NCBI GenBank assembly: GCA_902762335.1
Contig: CACWNZ010000033.1
Span: 1 to 11,483 of the forward strand
Origin: an uncultured Ruminococcus sp.
GTDB lineage: Bacteria; Bacillota; Clostridia; Oscillospirales; Acutalibacteraceae
Length of the DNA: 11,483 nucleotides
Direction: 5' to 3'
The position numbers and the translations under genes were made by a program. The notes under the pieces are model-generated. The model made no database searches. It was not told the DNA's origin and saw only the letters and a list, made by a program, of their open reading frames with translations. This document shows positions 1-7,523 of the stretch, one piece after another (position 1 is the stretch's first letter; each line of letters begins with the position of its first letter).

Positions 1-521
1 CCCTGCGCACCGTGGGCAATATCGTCCCCGACTGCTGGATATACGTTCAGGAAACGAACGTGAAGCTGGGCAGGATACAGATATTCAATAACTGGTCGCC
101 CTATATGGTAAAAGACCCCGAGCATACCGTATGGATCGGGCTTGAATACTTCTGCAAGGAGGGCGACGAGTTCTGGAGCATGAGCGACGACGAGTGCATA
201 GAAATGGCGACCAAGGAGCTTGAGAGCATGGGCGTTATCAACGCCGACGAGGTGCTCGACAGCCACCGCGAGAGGATCAAAAAGGCCTATCCCGCATATT
301 TTGACACCTACGCCTATATGGACGACCTGATAAAATTCCTTGACGGCTATGAGAATCTCTACTGCGTGGGCAGAAACGGTCAGCACCGCTACAATAATAT
401 GGATCACTCCATGCTCACGGCTATCCGCGCGGCTCAGGCTATAAAAGAGGGCGTCACCGATAAGCGCGATATATGGAACGTCAACACCGAAAAGGAATAT
501 CACGAGACAAAATCCGAATAA
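1..521 (+). CDS. NAD(P)/FAD-dependent oxidoreductase, UDP-galactopyranose mutase-like (3' part only)
   Basis: The gene enters from the left edge, so the N-terminal Rossmann FAD-binding part is missing. The reading frame is open from base 3 and the GTG at 12 is an internal codon, not a start. About 172 C-terminal residues are seen. The final part has YCVGRNGQHRYNNMDHSM, which resembles the FAD-contacting C-terminal segment (G-R-x-x-x-Y-x-N-M-D-x-S) of the amine-oxidase/UDP-galactopyranose mutase/protoporphyrinogen-oxidase-like flavoproteins. Such proteins in Firmicutes often sit in polysaccharide or glycolipid clusters. A membrane glycosyltransferase gene follows after 13 bases, so the two are probably co-transcribed. 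The substrate cannot be told from this fragment. The family call is fairly safe; a role in envelope sugar metabolism is inference from the neighbour. Confidence 0.8.
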   Translation, partial: LRTVGNIVPDCWIYVQETNVKLGRIQIFNNWSPYMVKDPEHTVWIGLEYFCKEGDEFWSMSDDECIEMATKELESMGVINADEVLDSHRERIKKAYPAYFDTYAYMDDLIKFLDGYENLYCVGRNGQHRYNNMDHSMLTAIRAAQAIKEGVTDKRDIWNVNTEKEYHETKSE

Positions 522-534
522 AGGAACAATCGAT

Positions 535-2277
535 ATGGAACAGATAAATAAGCCCGAGAAAACAAACGGCGGCATCGGCTCGATAGTCTCCGATACTGCC
601 GCCCTGCTGTATAAGCACCCTATCCTGCTTGCCGCTCTGCTGTGCATAATGAGCATGACGGTATCCACAGGCGGTCCCTCACTTGTCAATTCCCTTGTGT
701 GCGGCGTATTTATAATATTGCTCGGCACAGGCGCGGCGGCATATTCTGCGGGACTTTACGAGGGCGGCGAAAAGCTCCGCCGCGTTATCGCCATAGCTTC
801 CGCGGGAGTAATGGCGGCAGGAATATTCATATACGGCTCTTTTCTGAAGGGCTCTTACTCCGTCGTTATCATGAACGGCGGCTTAGCCGTATGTGTCGGA
901 GCATTCTTCTATCTTTTAGCCTGCAAAAAGCTCAGCACGAGAAACGTCATTTTGCTGCTGTTTGCGGCGGGCTTTATAATGCGTCTCTCATATATAGTCG
1001 CAATGAGCACGGGACAGGTACAGCATGACGTATATTCGCCCGGCGCCGGCGCGGGTCATGCGGGATATATTGAATATCTGTACAATAACGGTCATCTGCC
1101 CGATTTTGACGTAAGAACGATAGACCAATTCTACCACCCGCCGCTGCACCATATTATATGCGCGGTATGGATGAGGCTACAGACCCTTATGGGCGTGGAG
1201 TACCTTTCGGCATACGAGAACATACAGATACTCACGCTGTTCTATTCCTGCCTGTGTCTTATTCTTGCCTACAAGATATTCCGCAGGGCAGGACTTTCGG
1301 GGGCGGCTCTTATCACGGCTACAACGGTTATCTCCTTCTGCCCCACCTTCTATTTCCTCTCGGGCAGCATAAACAACGATATTCTTTCGATAACCTTCAT
1401 GCTCGGGGCGATACTCAACACGCTTTATTGGTACAAATCGCGCAGCATGGGCAGGATGATCTGCATAGCGCTGTGCATAGGCTTAGGCATGATGACTAAG
1501 CTTTCGGTATGGATGGTCGCGCCCGCAGTAGCCCTTGTGTTTATTTTCGTATTCTTTACAGACATAAAGAACTGGCTTAAGAATCTCGTACAGTATTCGG
1601 TGTTCATTATAATATGCGCGCCTATAGGTCTGTTCTGGTCGGTCAGGAATTTCCTCAGATGGGGCGTACCCTTTACCTACGTTCAGAGGCTCTCCGAAAG
1701 ATCGGCGCAGTACATAGGCGATATTCCCTTGCTGACAAGGCTGTTCGATCTCAGCCCCTATCAGTTTGCGGACGTTGCCCCGCAGTTCACGATGTATAAG
1801 AACGGCTATGACGAATTCAACCCCCTCGTGGGCTTCTTCAAGACCTCGGCATTTGACGAGGGTATATGCGCAAGGCGCTATTCGCAGCTCCCGGGCTTCA
1901 GTCATATACTGTTTTTCTCGGTGGTGATACTCGGGCTTGCGAGCTTTGTCGGCATGATAATAATGCTGATAAAGAAGAACAGCAAAATGGACGGTCTTAC
2001 AAAGGCTTTCTTCGCATCGCTTTATTTCGTGATATTCACGATGTACTATTATTTCTGCCTTGATTTTCCGCACGTCTGCACCATGAACGTCAGATACGGC
2101 GTACCGCTCATCGTCATCGGCGCGTTGTCGCTCGGCTGGCTCATCGGTGAGCTGTTCAAAAGCAAACGGCGGGCGGCGCGCATCGGCGGCGGCATTCTCT
2201 GCGGCGTTATCGGGATCTACTTCATGGGCGGATATATGGTCTATAATCTCTGCATAAACGCTCAGCTACGATTCTAA
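535..2277 (+). CDS. GT39/ArnT-like integral membrane glycosyltransferase
   Basis: A 580-residue polytopic membrane protein of the GT-C fold type. Such enzymes transfer a sugar from a polyprenyl-phosphate donor to an acceptor on the outer face of the membrane. About eleven or more hydrophobic segments are visible, starting near residues 29-45, 50-74 and 83-102. Family-like motifs are an Asp in an extracytoplasmic loop (QHDVY, D165, the likely catalytic-base position), FYHPPLHH at 199-206, SGSINND at 276-282, GLGMMTKLS at about 316-324 and MNVRYGVP near 517-524. The first five helices, before the QHD loop, form an N-terminal extension compared with compact ArnT-like proteins. The ATG at 535 is chosen because AAAGGA (520-525), overlapping the upstream stop codon, sits 9 bases before it. 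Donor and acceptor are unknown. It could equally be annotated as a mannosyltransferase-like or dolichyl-phosphate-mannose-type protein. Confidence 0.8.
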   Translation: MEQINKPEKTNGGIGSIVSDTAALLYKHPILLAALLCIMSMTVSTGGPSLVNSLVCGVFIILLGTGAAAYSAGLYEGGEKLRRVIAIASAGVMAAGIFIYGSFLKGSYSVVIMNGGLAVCVGAFFYLLACKKLSTRNVILLLFAAGFIMRLSYIVAMSTGQVQHDVYSPGAGAGHAGYIEYLYNNGHLPDFDVRTIDQFYHPPLHHIICAVWMRLQTLMGVEYLSAYENIQILTLFYSCLCLILAYKIFRRAGLSGAALITATTVISFCPTFYFLSGSINNDILSITFMLGAILNTLYWYKSRSMGRMICIALCIGLGMMTKLSVWMVAPAVALVFIFVFFTDIKNWLKNLVQYSVFIIICAPIGLFWSVRNFLRWGVPFTYVQRLSERSAQYIGDIPLLTRLFDLSPYQFADVAPQFTMYKNGYDEFNPLVGFFKTSAFDEGICARRYSQLPGFSHILFFSVVILGLASFVGMIIMLIKKNSKMDGLTKAFFASLYFVIFTMYYYFCLDFPHVCTMNVRYGVPLIVIGALSLGWLIGELFKSKRRAARIGGGILCGVIGIYFMGGYMVYNLCINAQLRF

Positions 2278-2409
2278 CCGGCGAGCCGCCGGACCCCTGT
2301 TCGCGCCGGCGAGCCGCCGGACCCGTGTTCGCGGCACAGCTTTCTTGTGACACTATACTTGCCGCCGGACCCCTGTTCGCGCCGGCGAGCCGCCGGACCC
2401 GTGTTCGCG
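2278..2409. repeat. 28-bp GC-rich hairpin repeat units
   Basis: Three full 28-bp units lie at 2278-2305, 2306-2333 and 2382-2409, with a 21-bp partial unit at 2361-2381. The full units differ at one base (C or G in ACCC-S-TGTTCGCG). Each full unit opens with the perfect palindrome CCGGCGAGCCGCCGG (6-bp stem, AGC loop). The first unit starts on the base right after the glycosyltransferase stop codon. They may act as transcript 3'-end stabilisers or as REP-like intergenic elements; neither can be shown here. Confidence 0.85.
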
Positions 2410-2436
2410 GCACAGCTTTCTTGTGACACTATACTT
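2285..2436. repeat. Perfect 76-bp tandem duplication
   Basis: Bases 2285-2360 and 2361-2436 are identical over all 76 positions. Each copy contains the hairpin units and a unique tail ending in GACACTATACTT. Absence of any divergence suggests a recent duplication, or ongoing slippage at the GC-rich palindromes. Two adjacent copies without spacers do not make a CRISPR array. Confidence 0.95.
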
Positions 2437-2531
2437 TATGCCCGCGCCCATGCTGCATTTTTGCCGCGGGAGCCAAATATCACAGCTACTGTCAGAACGT
2501 AACGCAGTGGAGCGAACAACGCGAATCGGCA

Positions 2532-2545
2532 CCGGCGGCTCGCCG
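2532..2545 (-). repeat. Inverted copy of the GC hairpin motif
   Basis: CCGGCGGCTCGCCG is the exact reverse complement of bases 2279-2292 in the first 28-bp unit. The region from 2278 to 2545 is therefore flanked by inverted copies of the same palindrome. On the opposite strand ATTCGCG follows the motif, recalling the GTTCGCG of the forward units, so the copies are probably related by descent. The relation is short and could also reflect a common hairpin type in this genome. Confidence 0.6.
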
Positions 2546-2580
2546 ACGCTTTAGTGGCGCATGGTACTTTTCCCGCCGCC

Positions 2581-2597
2581 GCAGCCCGTCGGGCTGC
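2581..2597. terminator. Hairpin, possible weak terminator
   Basis: GCAGCCC-GTC-GGGCTGC is a perfect 7-bp stem with a 3-base loop. It is followed by TTTCCGGCTGTTTCTT, which is only mildly T-rich. It could end transcripts from the glycosyltransferase operon 300 bases upstream, or be another intergenic palindrome. The stem is certain; the terminator role is not. Confidence 0.45.
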
Positions 2598-2757
2598 TTT
2601 CCGGCTGTTTCTTCACTGACTTTAAGTTCTTCATTCTATCAAACTTACCGTGCCTGCTTTATCATAATGTAGAATTTGGAATTATCGCCGCGCGCGATCA
2701 CATTTTAGAATCATTTTTATGTTTCAGTCTTAAAATATAATTAAAGGAAATGATCTG

Positions 2758-3351
2758 ATGTTTTTCAGGAAAAAGGAAACTCTCGGCGGCGCCGAGTTCA
2801 TTATCGCGGGGCTCGGCAACCCCGACAGAAAATACGAGAACACAAGACACAACGCGGGCTTTATCACCGTGGATACCCTTGCGGACAGCCTTGATGCAAG
2901 GATCGACAGGATAAAGTTCAAGTCGCTTTGCACTACGGTAACGATAGAGGGCAAAAAGGTGCTGCTGCTCAAGCCCTCTACCTATATGAATCTCAGCGGT
3001 CAGGCGGTGACCGAGGCTATGAGCTTCTATAAGATACCGCCCGAAAAAACGCTGATAATCCTTGACGATATATCCCTCGACGTGGGAAAGCTCAGGATAA
3101 GGCGCAAGGGCAGCGACGGCGGTCACAACGGAATGAAGAATATAATTTATCTCTCGGGCAGCGATCAGTTCCCGAGAATAAAAATAGGCGTAGGCAAAAA
3201 GCCCGAGCAGTGGGATCTTGCCGATTGGGTACTGTCGACCTTTACAAAAACAGAGCAGCAGGCTCTTGAGACGGCGGTAAAGAACGCCTGCGATGCGGCA
3301 AGACTGATAATATCGGGACAGACGGACAAGGCGATGAACTTATACAACTGA
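2758..3351 (+). CDS. pth: Peptidyl-tRNA hydrolase
   Basis: A 197-residue cytosolic esterase that cleaves peptidyl-tRNA released from stalled ribosomes, recycling tRNA. The family signature is clear: GLGNPDRKYENTRHNAGF at 18-35, with N21 and catalytic H31 matching N10 and H20 of the E. coli enzyme. TYMNLSG (N78), the acidic LDD at 102-104 (D103 matching catalytic D93) and GGHNG at 121-125 (N124) complete the active site. The Asp in GNPD replaces the more usual Gly and is not a catalytic position. About eleven residues precede the beta-strand that leads to the first motif, slightly longer than E. coli Pth. The ATG is supported by AAAGGA at 2743-2748. The mfd gene follows 8 bases after the stop, the gene order seen in Bacillus and many Firmicutes, so the two form an operon. 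Confidence 0.97.
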   Translation: MFFRKKETLGGAEFIIAGLGNPDRKYENTRHNAGFITVDTLADSLDARIDRIKFKSLCTTVTIEGKKVLLLKPSTYMNLSGQAVTEAMSFYKIPPEKTLIILDDISLDVGKLRIRRKGSDGGHNGMKNIIYLSGSDQFPRIKIGVGKKPEQWDLADWVLSTFTKTEQQALETAVKNACDAARLIISGQTDKAMNLYN

Positions 3352-3359
3352 GGTCAGAT

Positions 3360-6300
3360 ATGAAATTTTTACACAACAAACTTGACGGTATGACAGAATA
3401 CCGTCAGCTTTTTTCTGCATTGGAAACAAACAAGCTCCCTGCTATGGCAACGGGACTTTCTTCCGTTCATAAGGCGCACCTAATAAGCGAGCTGTGCCGT
3501 CAGACAGACAGGCGGGCTCTCGTTATCGCGGGCGACGAGACCGAGGCGTCGAGGCTTTGCGCCGATCTTGACGCAATGGGCTGCAGCGCGGCGTTCTATC
3601 CCGCAAGGGACTTCACGTTCCGTGACGTCGAGGGCGTATCAAAGGAGTTCGAGCACAAGCGCATAGGGGCGCTGTATTCCTACGCATCGGGCGAAAGCAG
3701 GGTGATAGTCTGCTGTGCGGACGGCGCGGTACAATACACCATGCCTAAAGAAAAGCTGCTTTCATCTACGATAGAAATAAAGGAGGGCAGCAGCAGCACG
3801 AGGGACGAGATAATATCCTATCTTTCTGCGGGCGGCTACGTCCGCGTAGAGCAGGTAGACGGAACGGGTCAGTTTGCGGTGCGCGGAGGGATACTTGACT
3901 TTTTCATGCCCTCTGCCCCCGCCCCGTGCAGGGTGGAATTCTGGGGCGACGAGATAGACACGGTATCGTCCTTCGACTTAGAGACTCAGCGCCGCACCGA
4001 CAGGATAAGCGGCTTTTCGATAACACCTTCCAACGAGCTTTTGTTTGACGACCCCGCCGCCCTTGCAGATAAGATAGATGCAAAGGCGCGCTCTCTGAGG
4101 GGTAAGACGGCGGCAGGCGCAAAGCAGGTGCTTGCAAAGGAGAGCGAGCTGCTGCGCAGCGGAGGAAGGCTTGCCAACGCGGATAAATTCTACAGCCTTA
4201 TATACGAAAAGCCCGCCGATATATTCGACTACCTCGATGAAAACGATATAGTATTCATATCCGAGCAGACCAAGATCAACGACAGAATGAAAAGCACGCT
4301 GTGGCAGTGGGGCGAGGATATAAAGGACTATCTTGCCGAGGGGATACTCTGCAAGGGACTGGACTGCTTTACGGGAGACAAGACACGGCTCTACCGCGCG
4401 GCGGAGAAGCACAGTCTTATCTTCTGCGAGAACTACACAAGAGGCACGAGTGAGCTTCCGCTTAAGACCCTTGTCAATTTCAGCGTGAGACAGCTTTCGG
4501 CATGGAGCGGATCTGTGGGCGTGCTTTGCGAGGATCTTGAGGTAATGGCATCAAAGGACAGGACCTGCGTTATCCTTGCGGGAACGGAGAAGTCTGCGGA
4601 GACCCTGTGCAGAATGATAAACGACAAGGGCTTCAGAGCGGCTCTGATAGGTCCCGGTGATGAGCTTGACAAAAAGGGCATATATATATCGTCAGGCACT
4701 CTGTCCTCGGGCTTTGAATATTACAATTCGGGCTTTTGTCTCATAACTCATCAGCAGGTATCCGAGGCTGTAAAGGAGAAAAAGCACAAGCGCACGAGGA
4801 GCAAGGCGATATTCAGCCTTGCAGAGCTTTCTCCGGGCGACTATGTCGTTCACAGCACCCACGGCGTAGGGATATTCGAGGGCATACACAAAATAGAGCT
4901 TGACGGCATAATCAAGGATTATATCAAAATAAAATACGCCAAGGGAGATATACTCTATGTTCCCGTAACGCAGCTTGACCTTGTTTCAAAGTATATCGGT
5001 CCCCGAGAGGACAGCAGCGTAAAGCTCAACAAGCTCGGCGGCACGGAATGGGCAAGAGCCAAAAGCAGGGTACGCAGCGCCGTCAAGGATATTGCGGACG
5101 AGCTTATCCGTCTTTACTCGGCAAGAATGAGCGCAAAGGGTCACGCCTTTCCGCCCGACAGCGAATGGCAGCACGACTTCGAGGCAAGATTCGAGTATGA
5201 GGAGACGGACGACCAGAAGCGCTGCATAGATGAGATAAAGGGCGATATGGAAAAAACAGCGCCAATGGACAGGCTGCTTTGCGGCGACGTGGGCTTCGGC
5301 AAGACCGAGGTAGCCCTGCGCGCCGCCTTCAAGTGCGTTACCGATTCAAAGCAGTGCGCGCTTTTGGTGCCGACTACCATACTTGCGTGGCAGCATTATC
5401 AGACGGTGCTGAGGCGCTTTGAGGGCTTTCCCGTGAGCATAGAGCTTCTCTCACGCTTCCGCACACCTACTCAGCAGGAGGAGATAATCAAAAAGCTGAA
5501 GCGCGGGGACATAGATATGATAATAGGCACCCACCGACTCATATCAAAGGACGTCACCTTCCGCGATCTCGGGCTCGTTATCATAGATGAGGAGCAGCGC
5601 TTCGGCGTGGCGCAGAAGGAGAAGCTCAAGGAGCTTTGCAAAAATACCGACGTGCTCACGCTTTCGGCAACGCCTATCCCGAGAACACTGAATATGGCTA
5701 TGTCGGGCATAAGGGATATGTCGTCAATAGAGGAGGCCCCGCAGGACAGACGCCCCGTACAGACCTACGTTCTTGAATATGACGATGCCGTTATAAACGA
5801 AGCCATACGCAAGGAGCTTCGCCGCGGCGGACAGGTGTTCTATCTGTTCAACTCGGTCGAGGGCATCGAGCAGAAGGCGCAGAACATCAGCGAGAGGATA
5901 CCCGAAGCAAAGGTGGGCTACGGACACGGCAAAATGAGCGAGGGCGAGCTCTCCGAGGTATGGAGAAAAATGCTCGAGCAGGAGATAAACGTGCTCATCA
6001 GCACCACCATAATAGAAACGGGCGTGGATATACCGAACGCAAACACGCTGATAATAGAAAACGCCGACAGGCTCGGGCTTTCACAGCTTCATCAGCTCAG
6101 GGGCAGAGTTGGGCGCTCGTCAAGGCGAGCCTACGCCTATCTCACCTTCCGCAGGGATAAGGTGCTTTCGGAGATCTCTCAGAAAAGGCTCGATGCGATA
6201 AAGGAATTCACCGAATTCGGCTCGGGCTTCAAGATAGCCATGCGCGACCTCGAATTAAGGGGCGCGGGAAATCTTCTCGGCGCAAAGCAGCACGGACACA

Positions 6301-6824
6301 TGGCGGACGTAGGCTACGATATGTATATGAAGCTGCTCGGCGAGGCAGTGAGCGCCGCAAAGGGCGAAGCTCCCGCGCAAAACGATGTCGACTGTCTTAT
6401 AGACGTGCGTATAGAAGCTCATATCCCCGAGAGCTATATAGACAACCTCAGCCGCAGACTTGAGATCTACCGCAGGATAGCCGATATACGCAATGAAAAC
6501 GACGCGAGCGACGTTCTTGACGAGCTTATCGACCGCTTCGGCGACGTTCCCAATGCCGTAAAGGGGCTGATAAACGTAGCGCTTCTGCGCAGCCGCGCCG
6601 AAAAGCTCGGCATATACGAGATAAAGCAGCAGCCCGAGCATCTGCTTCTTTTTGTAAGAAAAGCAAACTGCGAGGCTGTCGCCGATATAATAAGCCGCTT
6701 CCCGGGCAGAGCTATGCTCAATGCGGCGTCAAAGCCCTATATCGCCGTAAGACTTAACAAGAACGAGAATATCCGCGCGCTGATAAACCGCCTTATCCTG
6801 CCCGACAAAGCAGGAATTATCTGA
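3360..6824 (+). CDS. mfd: Transcription-repair coupling factor Mfd
   Basis: A 1154-residue ATP-dependent DNA translocase that pushes stalled RNA polymerase off damaged DNA and recruits UvrA/UvrB. The N-terminal UvrB-like module has GYVRVEQVDGTGQFAVRGG near 159-177. The RNA-polymerase-interacting (CarD-like) domain begins at about 490 with SPGDYVVHSTHGVGIFEG. The relay-type helix with W564 leads into the RecG-like motor: Walker A GDVGFGKT at 642-649, DEEQ box at 743-746, SATPIPRT, and motif VI QLRGRVGR at 912-919. The C-terminal TRCF domain (about 1000-1130) follows. Length is normal for the family and I see no break. The start ATG at 3360 has GAGGT (3350-3354), which overlaps the pth stop codon, as its ribosome binding site; this implies tight, possibly coupled translation. 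A degenerate first motor module (no Walker A near the N-terminus) is usual for Mfd. Confidence 0.98.
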   Translation: MKFLHNKLDGMTEYRQLFSALETNKLPAMATGLSSVHKAHLISELCRQTDRRALVIAGDETEASRLCADLDAMGCSAAFYPARDFTFRDVEGVSKEFEHKRIGALYSYASGESRVIVCCADGAVQYTMPKEKLLSSTIEIKEGSSSTRDEIISYLSAGGYVRVEQVDGTGQFAVRGGILDFFMPSAPAPCRVEFWGDEIDTVSSFDLETQRRTDRISGFSITPSNELLFDDPAALADKIDAKARSLRGKTAAGAKQVLAKESELLRSGGRLANADKFYSLIYEKPADIFDYLDENDIVFISEQTKINDRMKSTLWQWGEDIKDYLAEGILCKGLDCFTGDKTRLYRAAEKHSLIFCENYTRGTSELPLKTLVNFSVRQLSAWSGSVGVLCEDLEVMASKDRTCVILAGTEKSAETLCRMINDKGFRAALIGPGDELDKKGIYISSGTLSSGFEYYNSGFCLITHQQVSEAVKEKKHKRTRSKAIFSLAELSPGDYVVHSTHGVGIFEGIHKIELDGIIKDYIKIKYAKGDILYVPVTQLDLVSKYIGPREDSSVKLNKLGGTEWARAKSRVRSAVKDIADELIRLYSARMSAKGHAFPPDSEWQHDFEARFEYEETDDQKRCIDEIKGDMEKTAPMDRLLCGDVGFGKTEVALRAAFKCVTDSKQCALLVPTTILAWQHYQTVLRRFEGFPVSIELLSRFRTPTQQEEIIKKLKRGDIDMIIGTHRLISKDVTFRDLGLVIIDEEQRFGVAQKEKLKELCKNTDVLTLSATPIPRTLNMAMSGIRDMSSIEEAPQDRRPVQTYVLEYDDAVINEAIRKELRRGGQVFYLFNSVEGIEQKAQNISERIPEAKVGYGHGKMSEGELSEVWRKMLEQEINVLISTTIIETGVDIPNANTLIIENADRLGLSQLHQLRGRVGRSSRRAYAYLTFRRDKVLSEISQKRLDAIKEFTEFGSGFKIAMRDLELRGAGNLLGAKQHGHMADVGYDMYMKLLGEAVSAAKGEAPAQNDVDCLIDVRIEAHIPESYIDNLSRRLEIYRRIADIRNENDASDVLDELIDRFGDVPNAVKGLINVALLRSRAEKLGIYEIKQQPEHLLLFVRKANCEAVADIISRFPGRAMLNAASKPYIAVRLNKNENIRALINRLILPDKAGII

Positions 6825-6875
6825 GCTTTTTCGATATAACCGCAAATAATTATGATTAATGCACTAAAAAAAGAC

Positions 6876-6898
6876 AAACGGCGATTATTGCGCCGTTT
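6876..6898. terminator. Hairpin after mfd, weak terminator
   Basis: AAACGGCG and CGCCGTTT form a perfect 8-bp stem with loop ATTATTG. On the + strand only TTTATGCTT follows, a poor U-tract. On the - strand the stem is followed by GTCTTTTTTT, a better one. It most likely ends the pth-mfd transcript, with moderate efficiency. Confidence 0.55.
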
Positions 6899-6902
6899 AT
6901 GC

Positions 6903-6931
6903 TTGACTTTACCGTGATAATATGCTATTAT
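6903..6931 (+). promoter_or_regulatory. Sigma-A promoter for the small membrane protein gene
   Basis: TTGACT (6903-6908), a 17-base spacer and TATTAT (6926-6931) give a near-consensus promoter, with a predicted transcript start near 6938. A second possible -10, TATAAT at 6955-6960 with TTGGAT 17 bases upstream, would start the RNA only a few bases before the ribosome binding site and is less likely. Confidence 0.8.
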
Positions 6932-6940
6932 TTGGATAGC

Positions 6941-6963
6941 TTCATTATAGTATTTATAATGAA
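6941..6963. promoter_or_regulatory. Perfect palindrome in the leader
   Basis: TTCATTATA and TATAATGAA form a perfect 9-bp inverted repeat around GTATT. It begins about 3 bases after the predicted transcript start and ends 9 bases before the ribosome binding site. It could be a repressor operator or a 5'-terminal RNA stem-loop that slows decay. The sequence alone does not decide between these. Confidence 0.6.
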
Positions 6964-6988
6964 ATAATATTGAAAGGAATGTGTATTT

Positions 6989-7453
6989 ATGAACAACCCG
7001 AACTATAATCAGCAGCCCTATCAGCAGCAGCCCTATCAGCAGCAGCCCTATCAGCAGCCTGCTCCCATGCCCCCCACAATGCCTCCTCAGCCCCCCAAGG
7101 CTCCCAAGGCGCCCTTCTTCAACAATGACATGCTGGCTATCCTTGCCTGCACAGCAAGCCTTCTCGGCTTCGGTCTTGTACTCGCTTCTTTCTCGGTTTA
7201 TCCCCCTGCTTACGGTCTTATCATCAACATTCTTGCTATACTGTTCTCAGCAGGCGGCTGCTTCCTCTCCTTCATTTTCGGCAACCAGAGAATGAAGTCA
7301 GGCGCTCCGAGAGGCACTGTATGCACACTTGGTCTGATCTTCGGTCTTGCAGGCTTTGTTATCGGTCTGTTTGCAATATTCTCAACAGGCTGCGTCGCAT
7401 GCACATACTGCAAAGCAACTTCAGCAGTTGCAGCTGTTAAGGGATTGATCTAA
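6989..7453 (+). CDS. Small membrane protein with Tyr/Gln/Pro-rich N-terminus
   Basis: A 154-residue protein that I cannot assign to a named function. Residues 5-40 are low complexity: repeats of YQQQP, then a Pro/Met/Lys stretch (PMPPTMPPQPPKAPKAP), predicted disordered and cytosolic. Three hydrophobic helices follow at about 49-70, 75-97 and 110-132. After the last helix comes GCVACTYCK, three cysteines (135, 138, 141) spaced C-x2-C-x2-C. The layout resembles DUF4190-type proteins, in which a Gln/Pro/Tyr-rich tail precedes membrane hairpins, but that is a resemblance only. The ATG is supported by AAAGGA (6973-6978). It has its own strong promoter and terminator, so it is a single-gene unit. 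Codon choice (GCT, CTT, TCT, CCC) is closer to that of the PFOR gene than to mfd, hinting at high expression. Confidence 0.8.
   Translation: MNNPNYNQQPYQQQPYQQQPYQQPAPMPPTMPPQPPKAPKAPFFNNDMLAILACTASLLGFGLVLASFSVYPPAYGLIINILAILFSAGGCFLSFIFGNQRMKSGAPRGTVCTLGLIFGLAGFVIGLFAIFSTGCVACTYCKATSAVAAVKGLI
7016..7060 (+). repeat. 15-bp in-frame tandem repeat (YQQQP)
   Basis: The unit CCCTATCAGCAGCAG occurs at 7016-7030 and 7031-7045 without change. A third copy at 7046-7060 differs in the last two bases, and a degenerate copy lies at 7001-7015. The repeat keeps frame, so copy number could vary between strains without breaking the gene. Confidence 0.85.
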
Positions 7454-7467
7454 AAACAACAAATATG

Positions 7468-7499
7468 ATTGGCGGTCGTAACCGATCGCCAATTTTTTT
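7468..7499 (+). terminator. Strong rho-independent terminator
   Basis: ATTGGCGGTCG pairs with CGATCGCCAAT (11 bp, one G-U) around the loop TAAC, followed directly by seven T (7493-7499). It ends the small membrane protein transcript. It lies only 24 bases before the lgt start codon, so it also stands between lgt and any upstream promoter. Confidence 0.9.
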
Positions 7500-7506
7500 A
7501 GCCCGG

Positions 7507-7514
7507 AAAAAGGA
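7507..7514 (+). promoter_or_regulatory. Ribosome binding site that fixes the lgt start
   Basis: AAAAAGGA ends right before a TTG at 7515 and 9 bases before the ATG at 7524. Only the ATG is at a workable distance, so the longer TTG reading (three more residues) is rejected. Confidence 0.8.
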
Positions 7515-7523
7515 TTGATTAAA

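Larger units (their letters stand above)
2437..2757. other. Non-coding spacer before pth
   Basis: No credible gene was found in either strand. It holds an inverted relative of the upstream hairpin (2532-2545), a perfect hairpin (2581-2597), a small palindrome ATCGC-CGCGC-GCGAT (2684-2698) and an AT-rich pth leader. The pth promoter should lie here, but I find only poor candidates: the -10-like CATAAT (2663-2668) and TAGAAT (2670-2675) lack a good -35. TATAAT at 2736-2741 is too close to the ribosome binding site to serve. The leader may pair ATCATTT (2710-2716) with AAATGAT (2748-2754), next to the pth ribosome binding site. Confidence 0.6.

Noticed and set aside
1483..2073. A 196-codon minus-strand open frame inside the glycosyltransferase gene
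   Set aside because: It is antisense to a coherent membrane protein with family motifs, has no ribosome binding context and no recognisable domain.
2222..2413. A 63-codon minus-strand frame running through the hairpin repeats
   Set aside because: Its product is only a translation of GC-rich repeats and it overlaps the end of the glycosyltransferase gene.
2285..2436. CRISPR array
   Set aside because: Only two directly abutting copies, no unique spacers between repeats and no cas genes in the window.
7515..7523. TTG start for lgt and, likewise, GTG at 8886 for recQ
   Set aside because: Both alternatives touch or overlap their ribosome binding site. The following ATG codons (7524 and 8895) are at normal distance.
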